A stretch of DNA of 64,000 nt from contig NC_071335.1 of the NCBI RefSeq assembly GCF_027744825.2, positions 13,343,501 through 13,407,500 of the forward strand. Direction: 5' to 3'. The position numbers were made by a program, and so were the translations under genes. The number at the start of each line of letters is the position of its first letter. Positions within the stretch are counted from its first letter, which is position 1. The notes beneath the pieces were generated by a model. It searched no databases. It was given only the letters and a program-made list of their open reading frames with translations, and was not told where the DNA came from. Shown in pieces: positions 1-13,200 of the stretch. The DNA is from Synchiropus splendidus. Its lineage: Eukaryota > Chordata > Actinopteri > Syngnathiformes > Callionymidae.

Positions 1-309
1 CGTTAGCAACGGTTATACAGTGTTGATGAGTATGGAAAAGGAAAATAGTATGTGTCAGAATAATTCAAGATTTCTCCTTGAAATGAACGTGACAAAAGGT
101 GAAGCTTCAACACTGTTGTCCTCCACTCATCATGGTGTCTATCCTCCATTGTTTTAAAGTAATGTTATTCAACTGACATGTTATTATGGGATATCTATCC
201 GTACAGAAGAATTGGGACAGGATTTTCTTGCACATTGTTCACATTGTTTCTAAATTCTTTAGTATAGCTTTTTTGCACTTTATAATATTATTTATTTTTT
301 AATTTATTG

Positions 310-385
310 TTGTTGTGTACAGAGCATGTTACGATAACAACTTCCCTTGGGATTAATAAAGTTTTCTGGTTCTGATTCTGAAATG
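310..385 (+). repeat. 3' tail of a LINE or SINE
   Basis: The end CTTCCCTTGGGATTAATAAAG followed by a TTCTG repeat closely resembles the conserved 3' tails of fish L2-type LINEs and their SINE partners (TCCC..GGGATxAATAAAGT). The AT-rich preceding bases fit. Only the tail is recognisable. Confidence 0.5.
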
Positions 386-3300
386 ATATTGTTGTTCAAG
401 TCCAACAACATTTTACAGACAGTGCCATCTAGTGGCCTCTGGAAATCAGGCCACGCTTTCATCAACCCTTCAATACTGTGTCATGAAACCTCATCTACCT
501 ATCACTATTCTATATGCCCTGCTGGTGTTCTAGTTTTTAGTGCACTTGTGAATTTCCAGCAGTCCCAGGCCTGACTGAGACTCACGTGTCTGCTAGCTAG
601 CATTGACTTCGTGCCTCTGTACCAGTGACCCTGGAAGGTGGTGACTGCACTCAAATGGACAGTGAAAGGGTATAAATGTCGCCGACGCCTCACTTTCTTT
701 GCCTTGTTGAGTCATTCTTATCAGCAGAGCTGCTGTGCTGTTCCTCCGGTCTCAATTCTCAGCTCATCCGAGTGCCCTCACTTCCCCTCAGTTGCCCACA
801 GGAGGCATGAGAGCGAAATAAAGGGATTTCTATGCTGGTGGGGAATTCTGTCATCAGACCTGTTTTCCATGCTTCAATCTGTGCGTGTCGCCCCCTTTCT
901 CCACCACTCTCCCCATCCATTTATCCTTCCCTCCATCTGCCCAGCCTTTTGTTCAGACCTCAGAATCATTTCTCTTTCCTTGGTGGGTGAACTGATCGTG
1001 TTGAGCCTGTGGAAAAGGTAGCCTCTGGGGACAAGCGCTGAAACACGGGCAAGTCAAACCTTCTGTTTATGAAAAGCAAAAGCCCAAGCTATTACTTCTA
1101 AATACACAGCAGCACCTACACACTGCGCCGTGCACATGCAAAGACACTCTGCAGATTGCTTGCGGCAAATCTGGGTCCATAATTGCTGCTGTGTGTATTC
1201 CCCCTGGCGTATGCCACCTTGTTTGCCTGCTGAATAGGAGATTTATGTTCCCATGCCAAAGACAGCTTTAAAAATATTTGGGGCAGAAATTGGGTCTCTT
1301 GTGTTGATGTCAGAATCTAGCCACGGAAGCAAAGTTTGGTCCATATTTATATGAAAATAGGTAGGTGTAACCACCAGTGTGTTGCTGGATCTCTTGTAAA
1401 CAAAGGACAGTAGCCAGTGTGGAGAAAAGTGCAACGATAAACAACTACATTAGCAAATAACTGGAGACAGACTTTCGATCTACCACTAGAGGGTTCAGTT
1501 GCACTCCTACCACAGTCCCGGGGACAGGTCATGGTGGAATGATAGATGGCAACCAGACGCCTTCTCTGCAGAATGGGTGAACCACTGAGGCATGTCCGAA
1601 GTCCCCAGCAGTGGAAGTCAAATACCTCACCGGAGGTGACGTCAGAGTGTGGAGGTGTAGAACTGCACCAACATCTGCTAGGTATCTAGGGATTTCTTCC
1701 CAAGCAAACAAAGGCGACATCCATACTGCAATCTTGTCCCACCCACACACTTTCCGTGCCAGTTTATATAAAGCGCTATGTGAAAACAAAGCCGCTAAAA
1801 CATTGAAAAAGATGTAGTACATGCGCCAAGACAGTAGAGGCGTTGTAATGCAAAGCAACAAACAAGAACACAACGCCTGTGCAAATGAAGCTTGAAGCTT
1901 TATTGTTAGCACTGGATAGCTCAAACAAATGGACCGACAAGAGACCTTGGCGTTTACAGACGACGCCGTTGAGCTTCGATTACCATCAACACTGAACTCC
2001 ATGTCGTCAGAGACCTCGGTGCCACAGGGAGTAATCTGAGTGAATTTCTATTCCATAAGTTCTTGCTTGGTTACAGTTTTACAAAAGGGACTCAGTGGGT
2101 GGATACACTGCATTCAGGTGGACGGGGCAAAACGCTCACCTCCTGCTTCAACCCTGCGGTGAAGAAAGTGCCCAACTGTGATGGTGCATCAGACTTTCAA
2201 TTGACACACATGTTCCGCCTTTCGTGGTATATTCTGGCACTCCTTTTGCTCTGCATACTGTAACACGTTATTTGGTTTATAGAAATACCTCAAACGCATG
2301 CCTTTCAGTCACAGTAAGGGGGAGAGCCATATAATGCGAGACATATGTAACTCCCTTGTCGTAAAGGCAGACACAAGTGGTTTTCCAGCTGCTGATTTAT
2401 TTGAAGCTTATTCTCCAAATTCACAGTGAAAACTAAACAGAAAAGTCAACACAAACAACGCAAATACGACACAAACGGTTACATACACAGTATGTAAAAG
2501 TTTTAAGACAAAAGTATACAAATATACAAAAGGACAAATACCTTGTTGGCTGCACGCTACTTGAAGGAATCTACAAAAGCCTGTCCTTGGTTTGGTCTTG
2601 TAACCTGGACCCTTGCTTCAGAAAAAAAAAAATGACTTGACACCAGTGTAAGTTTTTGCCTCAACAAACCAAGAAAACAAAACCAAAAATAAGCAATGTA
2701 AAATAATAATGACCACAGTTACAACGTATATATATACCAAGTATCATCCTCTGTCGTTTAGTGTAGAGGTCATATCTCGAACTCTTCCCTGTTTGGAACA
2801 TTACAGCAGGATGGAAAACCCTGTTTTACTTCATTGAAGCACATAAGCATCAATTTTTAATCTGTAAAAAACCCTGGCGATGCTTGCACACTCTTGTCTT
2901 CTTATCTCATGGTGTCAGCATGCTCACTGAAGCTGTGTTTGTTGGTCGATAAATTCCTGTTCACTTTCATTTTCATTGTGGTTCTGAAGCTCTGGCGGGC
3001 CTCATACACTAACCAGGCGGCCATCTTTGGCACCCGGACCTCAATTTCGACTCAAACAATGTATCAGGAATATGTATTTATCTCTTCCACCCCTGGCAGA
3101 ATTCATGAATTCTTTATTGTTTTATCCCTCTCTTGCCTGTCATGTAGCCGCATTGATTAAATCAATAATGGTGTTTTAACCAGACGTTTCCGCGCTCAAG
3201 AGTAATTACCACCTCCATTATCCGACCACATCTCTTAGCTGGATGTGAGGAACATTGATTTGAACCACAGGAAGAGAGAGAGAGCGAGGAACGGGCCTCA

Positions 3301-3979
3301 CTGATAGCTCTCCAAACACTTCTTGCTGATGACATAATAAGCATGCACACACACTCTTTCATGTCAGCAGTGAAAATCGCGAATGGGAAGACTGGGTTTC
3401 ACCCTTCATGCTCTGCTGTCGCCACCATATCATTTCATGTGCTTCTCCGCTCAGTCAGTCAGACCGCCGTTAGCCAATAGCGGTCCCCCGGGCTTATCTA
3501 TCACATGGTGCACAACTAAAGGAGCATTTTCATTCAGCGAGATGACTTACCTTTCCACCTCATTTTGATAGCACAGGAGCCCCGGGAAAATTGAGATGGT
3601 AGCGAACAAATCAAATGTGCGGCTCAGGCAAGAGAGACTAACATGTTTAGACTGTCAGTGGGGGAAGTGGTCGAACGCCGGCGCCGCGGCGAGGCGTCTG
3701 CACTAACATGAGTCGCCACTCTTGCATTTTAATTTCCCATCCGCGGGAAATTTAGGTTGTGATTTTCTCACGCAGATGAAACGTGTTTAGGGCGTCCCGC
3801 TGGGATTGTCTCCTGAATCAGAAAAGCAGGAGATATTGTACATAAATAATCCTATTAGCTTCAAACCTGATGTTTCTCTGCAGGTTAATTCATGTTCCAC
3901 AGCTAAAACAGTGTTTAACCATTACGACACCAGCTGATAGTGCAGCGCTGAACCTCCCAGGGAACATGCAGATGAATTT
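386..3979. other. upstream region without recognised gene
   Basis: I see no supportable coding exon or RNA gene here. The longest reading frame (minus strand, 1529-2002) has no recognisable motif. The part from about 3160 to 3960 has a mixed-composition, non-repetitive look and could include conserved regulatory sequence, which cannot be judged from one genome. Confidence 0.5.
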
Positions 3980-3987
3980 GGGGCAAC

Positions 3988-4609
3988 TAGTGATGGGTAA
4001 ATGAGGCATCATAAAGCGTCACAATGACACACTGTACTGATACACACTGCGTCACCGAATACTGACACCTGCTGGACATTAAAAATTGAATTGAATTGAC
4101 AGTGATTTGACCACCAACTGTATATAATAATATAATTTAAGTCTTTGCATTCATTATTATTCCATATCTTTAAATAATGTATCGTAATGTGAAAAACATG
4201 AAAACGGTGTGAATGAGGATGCTTGCGCACTCTATGTTTTTATTCAGAAAAAATACATTTTTCCAATGTTTTTACATTTTCCAGATTAAAGTATTCCTTG
4301 AAATTCATTAGAATTAGAATGGAACAAGACAAGTCGAAAATCTGAGACACACTGGGTAAAGATGGAAATAAATACATTAGTGCAACAAAATGGTCCCACA
4401 CAGACAACTTGCGTTTCCCTGGCAACTGCCCCCCTCCACAAAGACATTCACAAGGAAACGTGAGCTCAGATTGTTTCAGCAGTTGCATCCTGTTCACAGA
4501 TGTCCTTCCTTATAAACACAGTTCGGCACGTTTTTGTCAAGTCGACACAGCAACGTGATTGTCTTAAAGCAGCACACGCACCGACTCACTCTTGCGGGAC
4601 CCATCACTA
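3988..4609. mobile_element. non-autonomous hAT-type transposon (622 bp)
   Basis: The ends are inverted repeats: TAGTGATGGGT on the left, and on the right the reverse complement TAGTGATGGGTCCCGC. The element is flanked by GGGGCAAC (3980-3987) and GTGGCAAC (4610-4617), an 8-base target duplication with one mismatch, as hAT transposases make. No transposase reading frame is present inside, so it is a MITE-like passenger. Confidence 0.82.
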
Positions 4610-4749
4610 GTGGCAACCATTATTTATTTTTTATTAATTGGGGAATCAGAGTCACAGCTTAACAGTGAATGTTACCTTTTATTTTTCTCACGCTTATGCG
4701 AGCTAGCCTGTCGTGATGGGTAGGTGAAGCTTCGTGACTGCGACCTCAT

Positions 4750-4888
4750 TTTCAGAGCCCACTAGGCGGCGCTTTCAGCTCTAAAATCTTTGATTTAGAG
4801 CAACTTTTTCGATGAAACCTCACATCAGTTGGTGTGATGCTCCATTCAAATAGTTGAAGCTGAGAGCGCCACCTACTGAGCTCTGAAA
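4750..4888. repeat. foldback element with 31-base imperfect arms
   Basis: Positions 4750-4780 and 4858-4888 are inverted repeats with 27 of 31 matches around a 77-base centre. The arms contain the word GGCGCT and its complement AGCGCC. A further TGATGGGT word sits at 4715, resembling the terminus of the neighbouring hAT element. It is probably the remains of a foldback MITE. Confidence 0.6.
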
Positions 4889-5440
4889 TTATTCCCCATA
4901 TTTCCATATTCCCGAGGCACATGTCATAGGAAGACATCCCTAGTTTCATAATCAACCGAACCAGTGATAAATATATTGGAGGATGGAAGCTTGGCTGAGA
5001 CAGGGCTGGCTCTTCCTGATAATTTTGGGAAAACAAGAGGACTCTTATGAATCCTGCTCTGTTGAATCACAGTCTGGGAAAAACCTCAAGCTGCAGCACA
5101 AGTGCTCCTTATTTCCCACTCATGAGTCAAGTGCCAATAAATAAAACAGTCTTTGTGCTGTCCTTGGTCCTCTGTTGTGGTTTCATTCACTCCGCTCCAA
5201 ACCAGGAAACACAATCTGGGATTTGAATGGTATTCATTACAGACTGACTTTAATTCACTTGATAATTTTACTTCTAATCTAGTTATGAACCTTAGCTTCT
5301 GGAACTTGGAAATTATTATATCTGAATTATCTTAAAAATACTATGTCTGTCAGTTTGTTTATTTCCAGTTTTATTTTGGTGGGCTTAGTCTGGTCTTCCT
5401 GTGAGCATCTTGTCTGTGTTCCCCTCAAATCCCTTCAGTA

Positions 5441-5830
5441 ATAACACCTGGTCTTCTGGTCAAGTTTGGTCGTGTCTCCACGTCAAGTCAAGTAACAGTC
5501 TGGTTGAGTCCTGCCTCGTCTAGTCAAGTCATAGTCTCGTCTTGCCCCCTCAAGTCAAGTCTGCACGTCAAGTCAAGAAACAGTCTGGTCGAGTTCCATC
5601 TCATCAAGTCATTGACTCGTCTTGTCTGGTGACAGCATGGTCAAGTCCAGTCTCGTCTAGTCAAGTCGTGTCTTGCCTTTCACTGCCAAGTCTCCAAGTG
5701 AAGTCAAGCCACAGTCTAGATGAAATCCATCTTAAGTCATTGTCTTGCCCTGTTAAGTCAAGTCCCCAAATCAAGTTAAGTTACCATCGAGTCAAGTCGG
5801 CTTATGTTGTTGAGTCAAGGGCAGGTCTCA
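5441..5830. repeat. degenerate AAGTC-rich minisatellite
   Basis: The words CAAGTCAAGTC, CAGTCTGGT.GAGT and GTCTCGTCT recur in the same order at about 5480, 5565 and less clearly at 5650 and 5710. This implies a degenerate tandem unit of roughly 80-100 bases built on GTCAAGTCAA. ORFs through it are by-products of the repeat. Confidence 0.7.
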
Positions 5831-6567
5831 CCTCACCCTCCGTTTGTGTTGCCCCTTTTTGTTTGGATTACGCCCCGTGTTCAAACTCTGATCCTGCTAC
5901 TGTATGTCTGCTTCTGGGTCCGAGAACTCCACAGTCCTCATGACAGGGAAGTTTTGAATCAATAAAATATGCCGAAAGAAACAAAGACATTCAGCAAACA
6001 GATTCATCAAGAAGTTGCTTATATCAAAGCATGCATGAGAATAGCTTTCGTGGACATTGCTATATTGTTTTCCAACTTCAGTCAGTCCTATTTCTGAGCA
6101 ACTCCAAAGTCTGCAACAAGAAAAGAAGGAACACAACAGCTCACAGCAGCTGTTCAGTCACTACCTTTATAAACCAAGACACTATGACATAGCGCAAATG
6201 TGGAGTGGTGTACAACAGAGGCAACTAAAAATAGTATGAGCAGAACCATAGCGGCACGTACAGGTATGTGTCCCCAGTCACATCCTGGACCGGAGGTTGC
6301 GTTTACGACCTGTTATATACTCCTGCTGTTTCAGACACTGCTGCTTGGTGTTTTAAACTGAGCTCTGCTCAAAATATCCTCCCAGTTTCCAGGTAAACCT
6401 GGAGAGCAGATCAAGATGATGTGAAGTGCCATGTAGCTTTGTGGTGTATTTGACTGAGAGAGACTAACTGTAGCTCTGTGAGTATCTTCACAGGATTGCA
6501 GTTGGAAACCATGCAGTAAGAATAATAGCTCATTGTCATGTCTGCTTCCTCCATTTCTGTATTGTTA

Positions 6568-7152
6568 GTGTCATGTCACGTTTTTTCATGCTTTTATTTT
6601 TGTGATTCCCGGTTGTTCCTTTGTCTCCGTTTCCTGTTCTCTCTCCAGCTGGCGTGCATTTGATCATCAGATTTTCCACGGATATCAACTCTTCGACGCC
6701 AGGTTGTGTCGCCAGATGGTTTCTTCCCGCTCATAATGGTAAACTCTCCCAAGACTCGTTTAAGCTCCTTCGAATATTCCAAAGTTCTTGTCCGCTTGAT
6801 TTCCTTTTCAGCCACTTCCTTAGTTCTTGTTTCTTCTCGCTTCGTCTCTGCTCTCATTTTCAATCCCGTGAGTATTTTGTAGATCCCACTTTTTGCTTTC
6901 TCATTGATATAGTTATTTCCTTGTGTGTGCGTGTGTTTTCTACCACTGAGCATTTTATGTCACTTGGGGCTCGCGAGTAACTTTGTAACTCCCAGTCCAT
7001 GTTCAGGTTCCGGTATCTTTCGTTGCCCGTTCCTGTTCGTCTGTGTAAAACCTCGTCTTGTTCATTAAAGTACTTAATTTAACCTTGTCTCTGTGCCTTC
7101 TGTCGTCCAGCACACATTGCACCTGGGTCTAACCTTCAGACAGCCATGACAC
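6568..7152. mobile_element. dispersed repeat with GTGTCATG inverted ends
   Basis: The stretch begins GTGTCATGTCACG and ends CAGCCATGACAC, giving short inverted termini GTGTCATG. The interior is T-rich and pyrimidine-biased on the + strand (TTTCCTGTT, TCCTGTTCGTCTG), and just before the right end has the phrase CATTGCACCTGGGTCT. I associate that arrangement with an abundant fish repeat, class uncertain. No coding capacity is apparent; the lysine-rich minus-strand frame is a composition artefact. Confidence 0.5.
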
Positions 7153-9968
7153 TCGTCTCTTTAACCACTGCAGCCATTCAGGCTCCCTGCTTAAGCATTG
7201 AGGTCAGTGGCGGTCATTTTTTTTTTGACTCATTTTTGTGTTGGGCCACAGTGTGAAACTAGGAAATATTAAAATCCTCGCCTTTCGCCACCACGTGTGT
7301 GAACCTCCTTCTGTTTCGCTCATGCTGACTCACTGCTTTACAAGTATTTTTTTTACACGTCTTCTGAATTTGCAGTCCTATTTTTGTCCACATATCCTGT
7401 GGCAGCAATCTATCTATCTATATCAGTCCGTGATGAGTCATCCAACAGTGCGTCCGTTTAGCGCTTGTGATAACAAAGCTGTGAAACTGTCACCTCATAT
7501 GTTAATTCCACGCTGCTAATGTCCAAACTGTCTGTCCACGGCCTGAGATAGTGGTGCGACCTGAAATAATAAATTGTGTGCTACGTGCTGCTCTCCTGCT
7601 GGCTTTCTCCTCCGCGGCTTTCACCCTCTTGTTAGACGACTCGCTGCCAGCGTGATGGCACTTTGCTAACGGTGTCAGCGGACTTCAATTAGCCTGCTGC
7701 CATGCTCCATCGCACCTTTCCACTGGACTCAGGCCTTAAATTGTCTGAAATACCAAAGCCATTAGGTGTGGATGGTTAATGGGGGCTTAAATCGAAACAC
7801 AGCCGGAGAGAATTCTACAAGCGCTGGATCCAATCTCTGGATCTCTCCCCTTCTTGCTGATAAACAGGAAGTCATTGGGTATATAACCATGAATTCAGGT
7901 GTCGAACATAATAGACGGAACACAGGCTTGTAACTCATTCAATGGCAGATATATTGATGGGGAAAACTGTAGTTCAGTTTTCATACGTAACAAGAGAAAA
8001 TACCTCTCACTTGTTTCCTTGTGTGCACAAGTAGATGTTTAATCCACTTCTGAGGATGTTACAGTTCCAGTGAGTATGGATTTTAATTCAGAAGACTTCC
8101 ATCCACAGTCAGTCACACAAAAACAAAATCAAAACAATAACAAAAAATGTGCTTACTGTAAGCGACTCACTTAATTGTGCCGACACAGAGGCCTGCTTTT
8201 CTTTGTTGTTTGCAGGTGGCTGACTTTTCCTTTAGTGGTTGTAGATAGATAGATAGAAATATGTCACTGTCGATCTACGCAACATGGAATGTTTTAGAGC
8301 TACTCTGGGAAGTATTATCTTTCAACACACAATCTGTTTTGAAGTTACGCAGAAATGTACTCGGAGAGGTCCTATTGTAGAGATGTAGTCAAGACTTACA
8401 GAGACCAAGACCTGTGAAGAGAATGAAACCGAGGCAGAACTGCTGTGCTGAAATATGGGAGGAGGGATGGGAGGCAACATATCTGGAGCGACAGGGCTGC
8501 AACTTCAATATGCTTCAAGCGAGGCTAACATTTGTTGCAGCAGACACTGAAAATGAAGACAATAAATAAGTCATGTCATGTTAACAAATCAGAGGCCAGA
8601 TTTCACCGTGATGCATGCAGCGAGGGAAAAGTCATCTACTAGACTCAGTGGTAAATGAAAGAATAGCCGATCTGAAGGATCTCATGGACACAGAGAGAGA
8701 GGTATCAAAATCCTCATTTTTGGCCTGTAATAAACTTGGACCGTAGATCATGGGCCACGGTTCTGTCTCTCCAATCCACCATGTTGATTTCCCACTAACC
8801 TCAGAGCCAGCCTGCAGAAGACTGGCGCAGCTTGTGAGACAAAAGGTATTTGTCGCCTGTGTAGAACTTGATTTTATATTCCCGCCAGAATTTGTACAGT
8901 ATCTTCCTCATGTGATGAAACTTCATCAATATCTTGACCTTTCCTACTTGCAATCTACACGTTGAAAAGTTAGAGGGCAGTGAAATGTGTGACCGCAAAG
9001 CTTGTTTATCAGTAAATATAAAGTGCTTAACTATTTTTGTTGAAATGTCGATCGGGGATACTGACCATAAGACAGGAAACAACAATCACCCGCCACATCA
9101 CATTTATTGTCAACGTACCTTCTAAGATGACCTAAATTTGGAAAACTGTATCAGGCTTTCCAAAGAACACAGTAGAAAAGCTACATTTTGATGTCTCTGG
9201 TTTATTTGCAGTACAATGCTGTGAACACTGAAAAGCACGTATAAAATTCTGGGGTGCTCTGCAAAGATTGAGATTGGCTGAATGAAAACCAAACGCTTGT
9301 TGAGACAGAAACTAAACAAAGATGTTTCTGGTGTCCCAAATTACGAGGATTTCTTCTGGTCACTGTGGCAACATGGATACACTGTTAAAAAAAAAATAAA
9401 AAAAATAAAAAAAAATCTAATTTTTCAAGGCAACCCTTTGCAGTAAGACGTATTTTTTCTTTTTCTCAAGGGACATTTCATTGTTGTGCCAATTACATTT
9501 CTGCTGTTCTGTGAATTGCTATTGCTATTAATTCTTCATTTTGCTAATATTACTACATTTATTTTCTCAATAGCATGATTCATATAAAAAAAAAAGCTGA
9601 TTAACTGCATCATATATTTGACACTTTTATTTTGCTGTGCTAAAAACTGTCAACAAAAGCGCATATGCTTGATAATATACAACGTTGAATATTTAAATTA
9701 AAAAAAAAGTGGGCCAACATGACATCAGTTTCCCATTACGGGTATGTGAGTGTCCACTTTAATAGAAAAAAATAGATTTGAAAGAAAATAGTGTGCCAAC
9801 ATGACACATTGTTGTTAACCACCACAGGTATATTGGCATCAATTACATGGTAGAACAGCGACTAAAAAATAGAAGAAAATGAGCCAACCTGCAAGATGAT
9901 AGAACGAATAACAGTGGAACAGTTGAGATGAACAGATACAATTTGCCAACTCCATTGGTTTAAAGACA
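7153..9968. other. upstream region without recognised gene
   Basis: No coding exon is supported. The part from about 7540 to 7830 is compositionally even and non-repetitive, with ATTA-type words (CAATTAGCC, GGTTAATGGG), and could be a regulatory element, but there is no proof. A short GATA repeat lies at 8246-8258 and a poly-A-rich patch at 9385-9415. Confidence 0.4.
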
Positions 9969-10200
9969 GAGTTTCTTCTCTCTTCTCTTCTTCTTCTCAA
10001 AAGAGTACTTGAGAGCCTTTGGATATGACATTTCGAGAGCGTACAGCAGTCCAAAAAGGTGTCCAAGTGCTGATGGAAGATCTGGAACATCCTCCAGGAC
10101 CATGGCCAAAATCACAGATATGTTCTGCACTTTCACCATGAAGCGCCGCTCCTGTGACCCCACTGCTAACCATGCGGGAACACTTGCTATGTAAAGTGAG
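9969..10200 (-). pseudogene. decayed protein-coding fragment of a multicopy fish family
   Basis: On the minus strand an open stretch reads from about 10200 down to 9960. It contains QNISVILAMVLEDVPDLPSA, then LGHLFGLLYALEMSYPKALKYSFE, and then breaks into lysine/arginine-rich low complexity (KKKRREKK). The pattern of an acidic ED, a Leu-Pro pair, FGLLYAL and YPKxLKYTFE is one I associate with the C-terminal exon of uncharacterised multicopy fish proteins, in which the text continues with VIQK. Here the continuation is replaced by simple sequence, and no upstream exon or acceptor is evident. It is therefore probably a dead copy or a transposed exon. No function is claimed. The family recognition is from memory and moderate. 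Confidence 0.4.
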
Positions 10201-13200
10201 AAACCCCGTGGATCAAAACCAGAACCGCATTATGGGAATTTTCCAATTTTGTTGTGCCAATTGATAATTCTGCTAATTTACAATCGCATATTTGGCCATC
10301 ATTGAGACACATATTATTTGTCTGACTTGTATTGTACTGTTAAAATGTTGGAATTTTACTTTTCTAGTTCAGTCAATTAAGAATACTCACTCTGCTGAAA
10401 AGATTGTCGTTGTCTTTTTTACAGTGTAGCCTCTCTGATGAACCACTGAATGCTTCCTCTCCTACGCATATAAACAGGGTCAGGTGAGGCTTCACCAGGA
10501 TCCGTTTTTTCATCGTGCTGCATATGCATAATATATGAGCTTTAATATGACAGCTGCGCTCGAGTATAAGTCATTCTCTCTGAGTGTTTTGTGTTATATA
10601 TATTTCAAGCGTCCCCGTGAAAATACTCAACATTCATGAATTCTATTTGCCGTCTGTGCCGAATATCACGTTGACTCCGACAGTACTCTGTTACACTTAC
10701 TGTCAACGCAGTGAAAGGCATCCATTTCGCTGCACAAAGAAGCTGTTTCAGCGTGTGTCATTGTCACCTTCTGATGGTCCAACCCTCGGTGATCCATCAC
10801 CACTGACAACAATCCTGAGAGCTGCGGCTGCAACTGAATCAGTCAGATTAATCGGCTCTCTTTCGCGCTGCCTGTCTCCATGCAGCTTTGTGTTGGACTC
10901 ATTGATGACTTTTTGAAACAGAAAAAAAGTCCCTTTAATTGAAAATTTATGGTCAGAAGAAAACCCAATTTAAACAAAACTATTAGCTTTCCCCAGCTAA
11001 TAGCAACTGATGCCTAATGAAACACTGACTTCAGCACGCAATAGATTTCATCACACTCTGTTTAATAGTGTGGACCTTCATTAAAAAGTTGCTTGAACTC
11101 TATCAAGACTTCACGTTACACACCACAGTCTATTTAGAAGTGGAATGTTCGGACCAGGAAGCGTGGATTTCTATTTATAGTCAAACTTTTTCCTCTCCTA
11201 AATTGAAGGCTATAAATACTGTGTTGTGTAATATTTGCTTTCACTTCACAGCCCTTCTCCTTCTGATCCTTTCTCCCGCTGGACAAAAAAAATAATCCTT
11301 CCAACTGAGTGGATAACTCCCCCTGACACTCATGCAAGACCTGAATTAAACCCTCTTCCTATTCATTTAGTTGTGAAATCAAACGGCACAAGTGAAGCAG
11401 AATCTATTCATCATTTCGATCTGGCTTTAAAGCTGTTCTTTTGATGAGGACGTCAGGCAGAGCGGAACACGCGTCTCTCTGACAGATCTGTCCAGATGCC
11501 TCCATGTGGTCCGGGACATCCTGCGTGAAACATCTGCCCGGGCACTTGAACCACAGAGGCCCATTTATTAATACATCAGAAATGGAGTCATTTCAACTAT
11601 TGAAACACCAGACGTAAAATCAGTGGGGACTGTGTTATTTGAGGAAGTAGTCTGGACTTTGGACTATGTGTGTGAGTGTTTTAACTTTTATATAATCTTA
11701 ACATTTTATCATAGAATACAGTGATTGAATTTATTGAAGCAAAAATTTAGGCGCTTCAAATCATGTTTTACCTGCCTTACATTCTTTGAATCATGAAAAT
11801 CTTTTTTTTTTTATTTCATAATTTTATTGCAAAAGCATTTTTCATGCCTTCAAAAGCCTCAACACTTAGGACAGTCTCATATCCGCCTTTCATGTCTGAG
11901 AGTCATTTGGCCTGACCTCTTCTTTCTCATCCTTTCTCTCACTGGAGGAAAAAAGAAAATCCTCCCAGCCACACACTTTATAACCAACCCATCCTCACTC
12001 AACCACTCAGGTCAAGGGCCCTATGAAATGGGATCAGGGGCCATAGTCGGTCCCTCAGGCTGGACTTAGAGCTCCATGAGTTTGAGGATTCTAATAGGCT
12101 GGAAGTTGGCAAACCTAGTACGTCGACTTGCATTACTCCTTTTAAGTCTGCTTTTTTTCCCAAGACATTTCTGGCAACAGCAGCCATCGCTCTCTGATAT
12201 TATGACTGCAGCATCACCACAACTGGATAGATGGATGCAGCTGAAATGTCACATACAAAACCAGTTGGCACCGTGCAAACATGTCAAAGTGGGTCACGAT
12301 TGGTTCTGTTGCCGTTGCTGTGAACACATTTGAAATCTAGTTTGAGCTTGAGGATTCTTTCCTTCCCTTTCTTTATTGCCTCTTATGAAAAACATGTTGT
12401 TCTGATTGAGTTGTTTTTCTTTAAAAAGTATAGCATGAATAATGTGTGTGAAACATTGTTTGATGTGTGTTCCACTACATCAAACTGTATCACTTTCTAT
12501 CAAAACGTAGGTTAAAAATATTGTCTAAAGGTGATGTCTCAATAAAAAAAAAGCTATTATAATTTATATTATATTTATTAATACAGTTAAAATACATTTT
12601 ATATAAATATGTTTCAATTTAATCATCTCATCTTACCACTGCTTAAATATTATTTTTATTAAATGGTTGAGAAAAGATTTAATCTACAAAAAAAACATCT
12701 TTATACATGTTGAATAGACTAATAGTAATAATAATAATAATAATAATAACAGTAATAATAATAATAACTGGATTCTCTCTATTTTGTCAGCAAGGACAGG
12801 TTACTATTGTTGAGCCATTTCATTGTGAAGTGAAAAGTAGTTCAACTGTCGACATGATGACATTTTTCTTTTGTGGAGGAAGTGCGTTTTTAACATTGAA
12901 ACAGAGGTAACCACCCTATTATTTCAGACTTCAGGTGGCGTCTAAATACCGAATTGTCCCTAAAATAAAACTTTTTTTCCCCCTCTAACATCATCGTCTC
13001 ATCTCTCTGCGACTGTGTCTCTGCACGCACAGCCAAACCACGCGAGTGCACAAGCGCCACCAGGGATTGCAGTCTGGAGGTGCGACCCAATTGCTTGGAG
13101 ATGACGCAAGAACTGAACCATTCTTACCCATGATTCATTGCTTTAATCACGATGGCTCTCCAACCTTATACCAAGCGTGTCAAAGTTTGACATGGTTGTT

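Noticed and set aside
1529..2002. 157-codon minus-strand frame, the longest in the window
   Set aside because: No recognisable motif, no splice signals in suitable places and no codon pattern suggesting selection. It is consistent with chance.
6594..6980. Overlapping 119-codon frames on both strands
   Set aside because: Both lie in the pyrimidine-biased interior of a dispersed repeat. The Lys/Arg-Glu composition reflects base bias.
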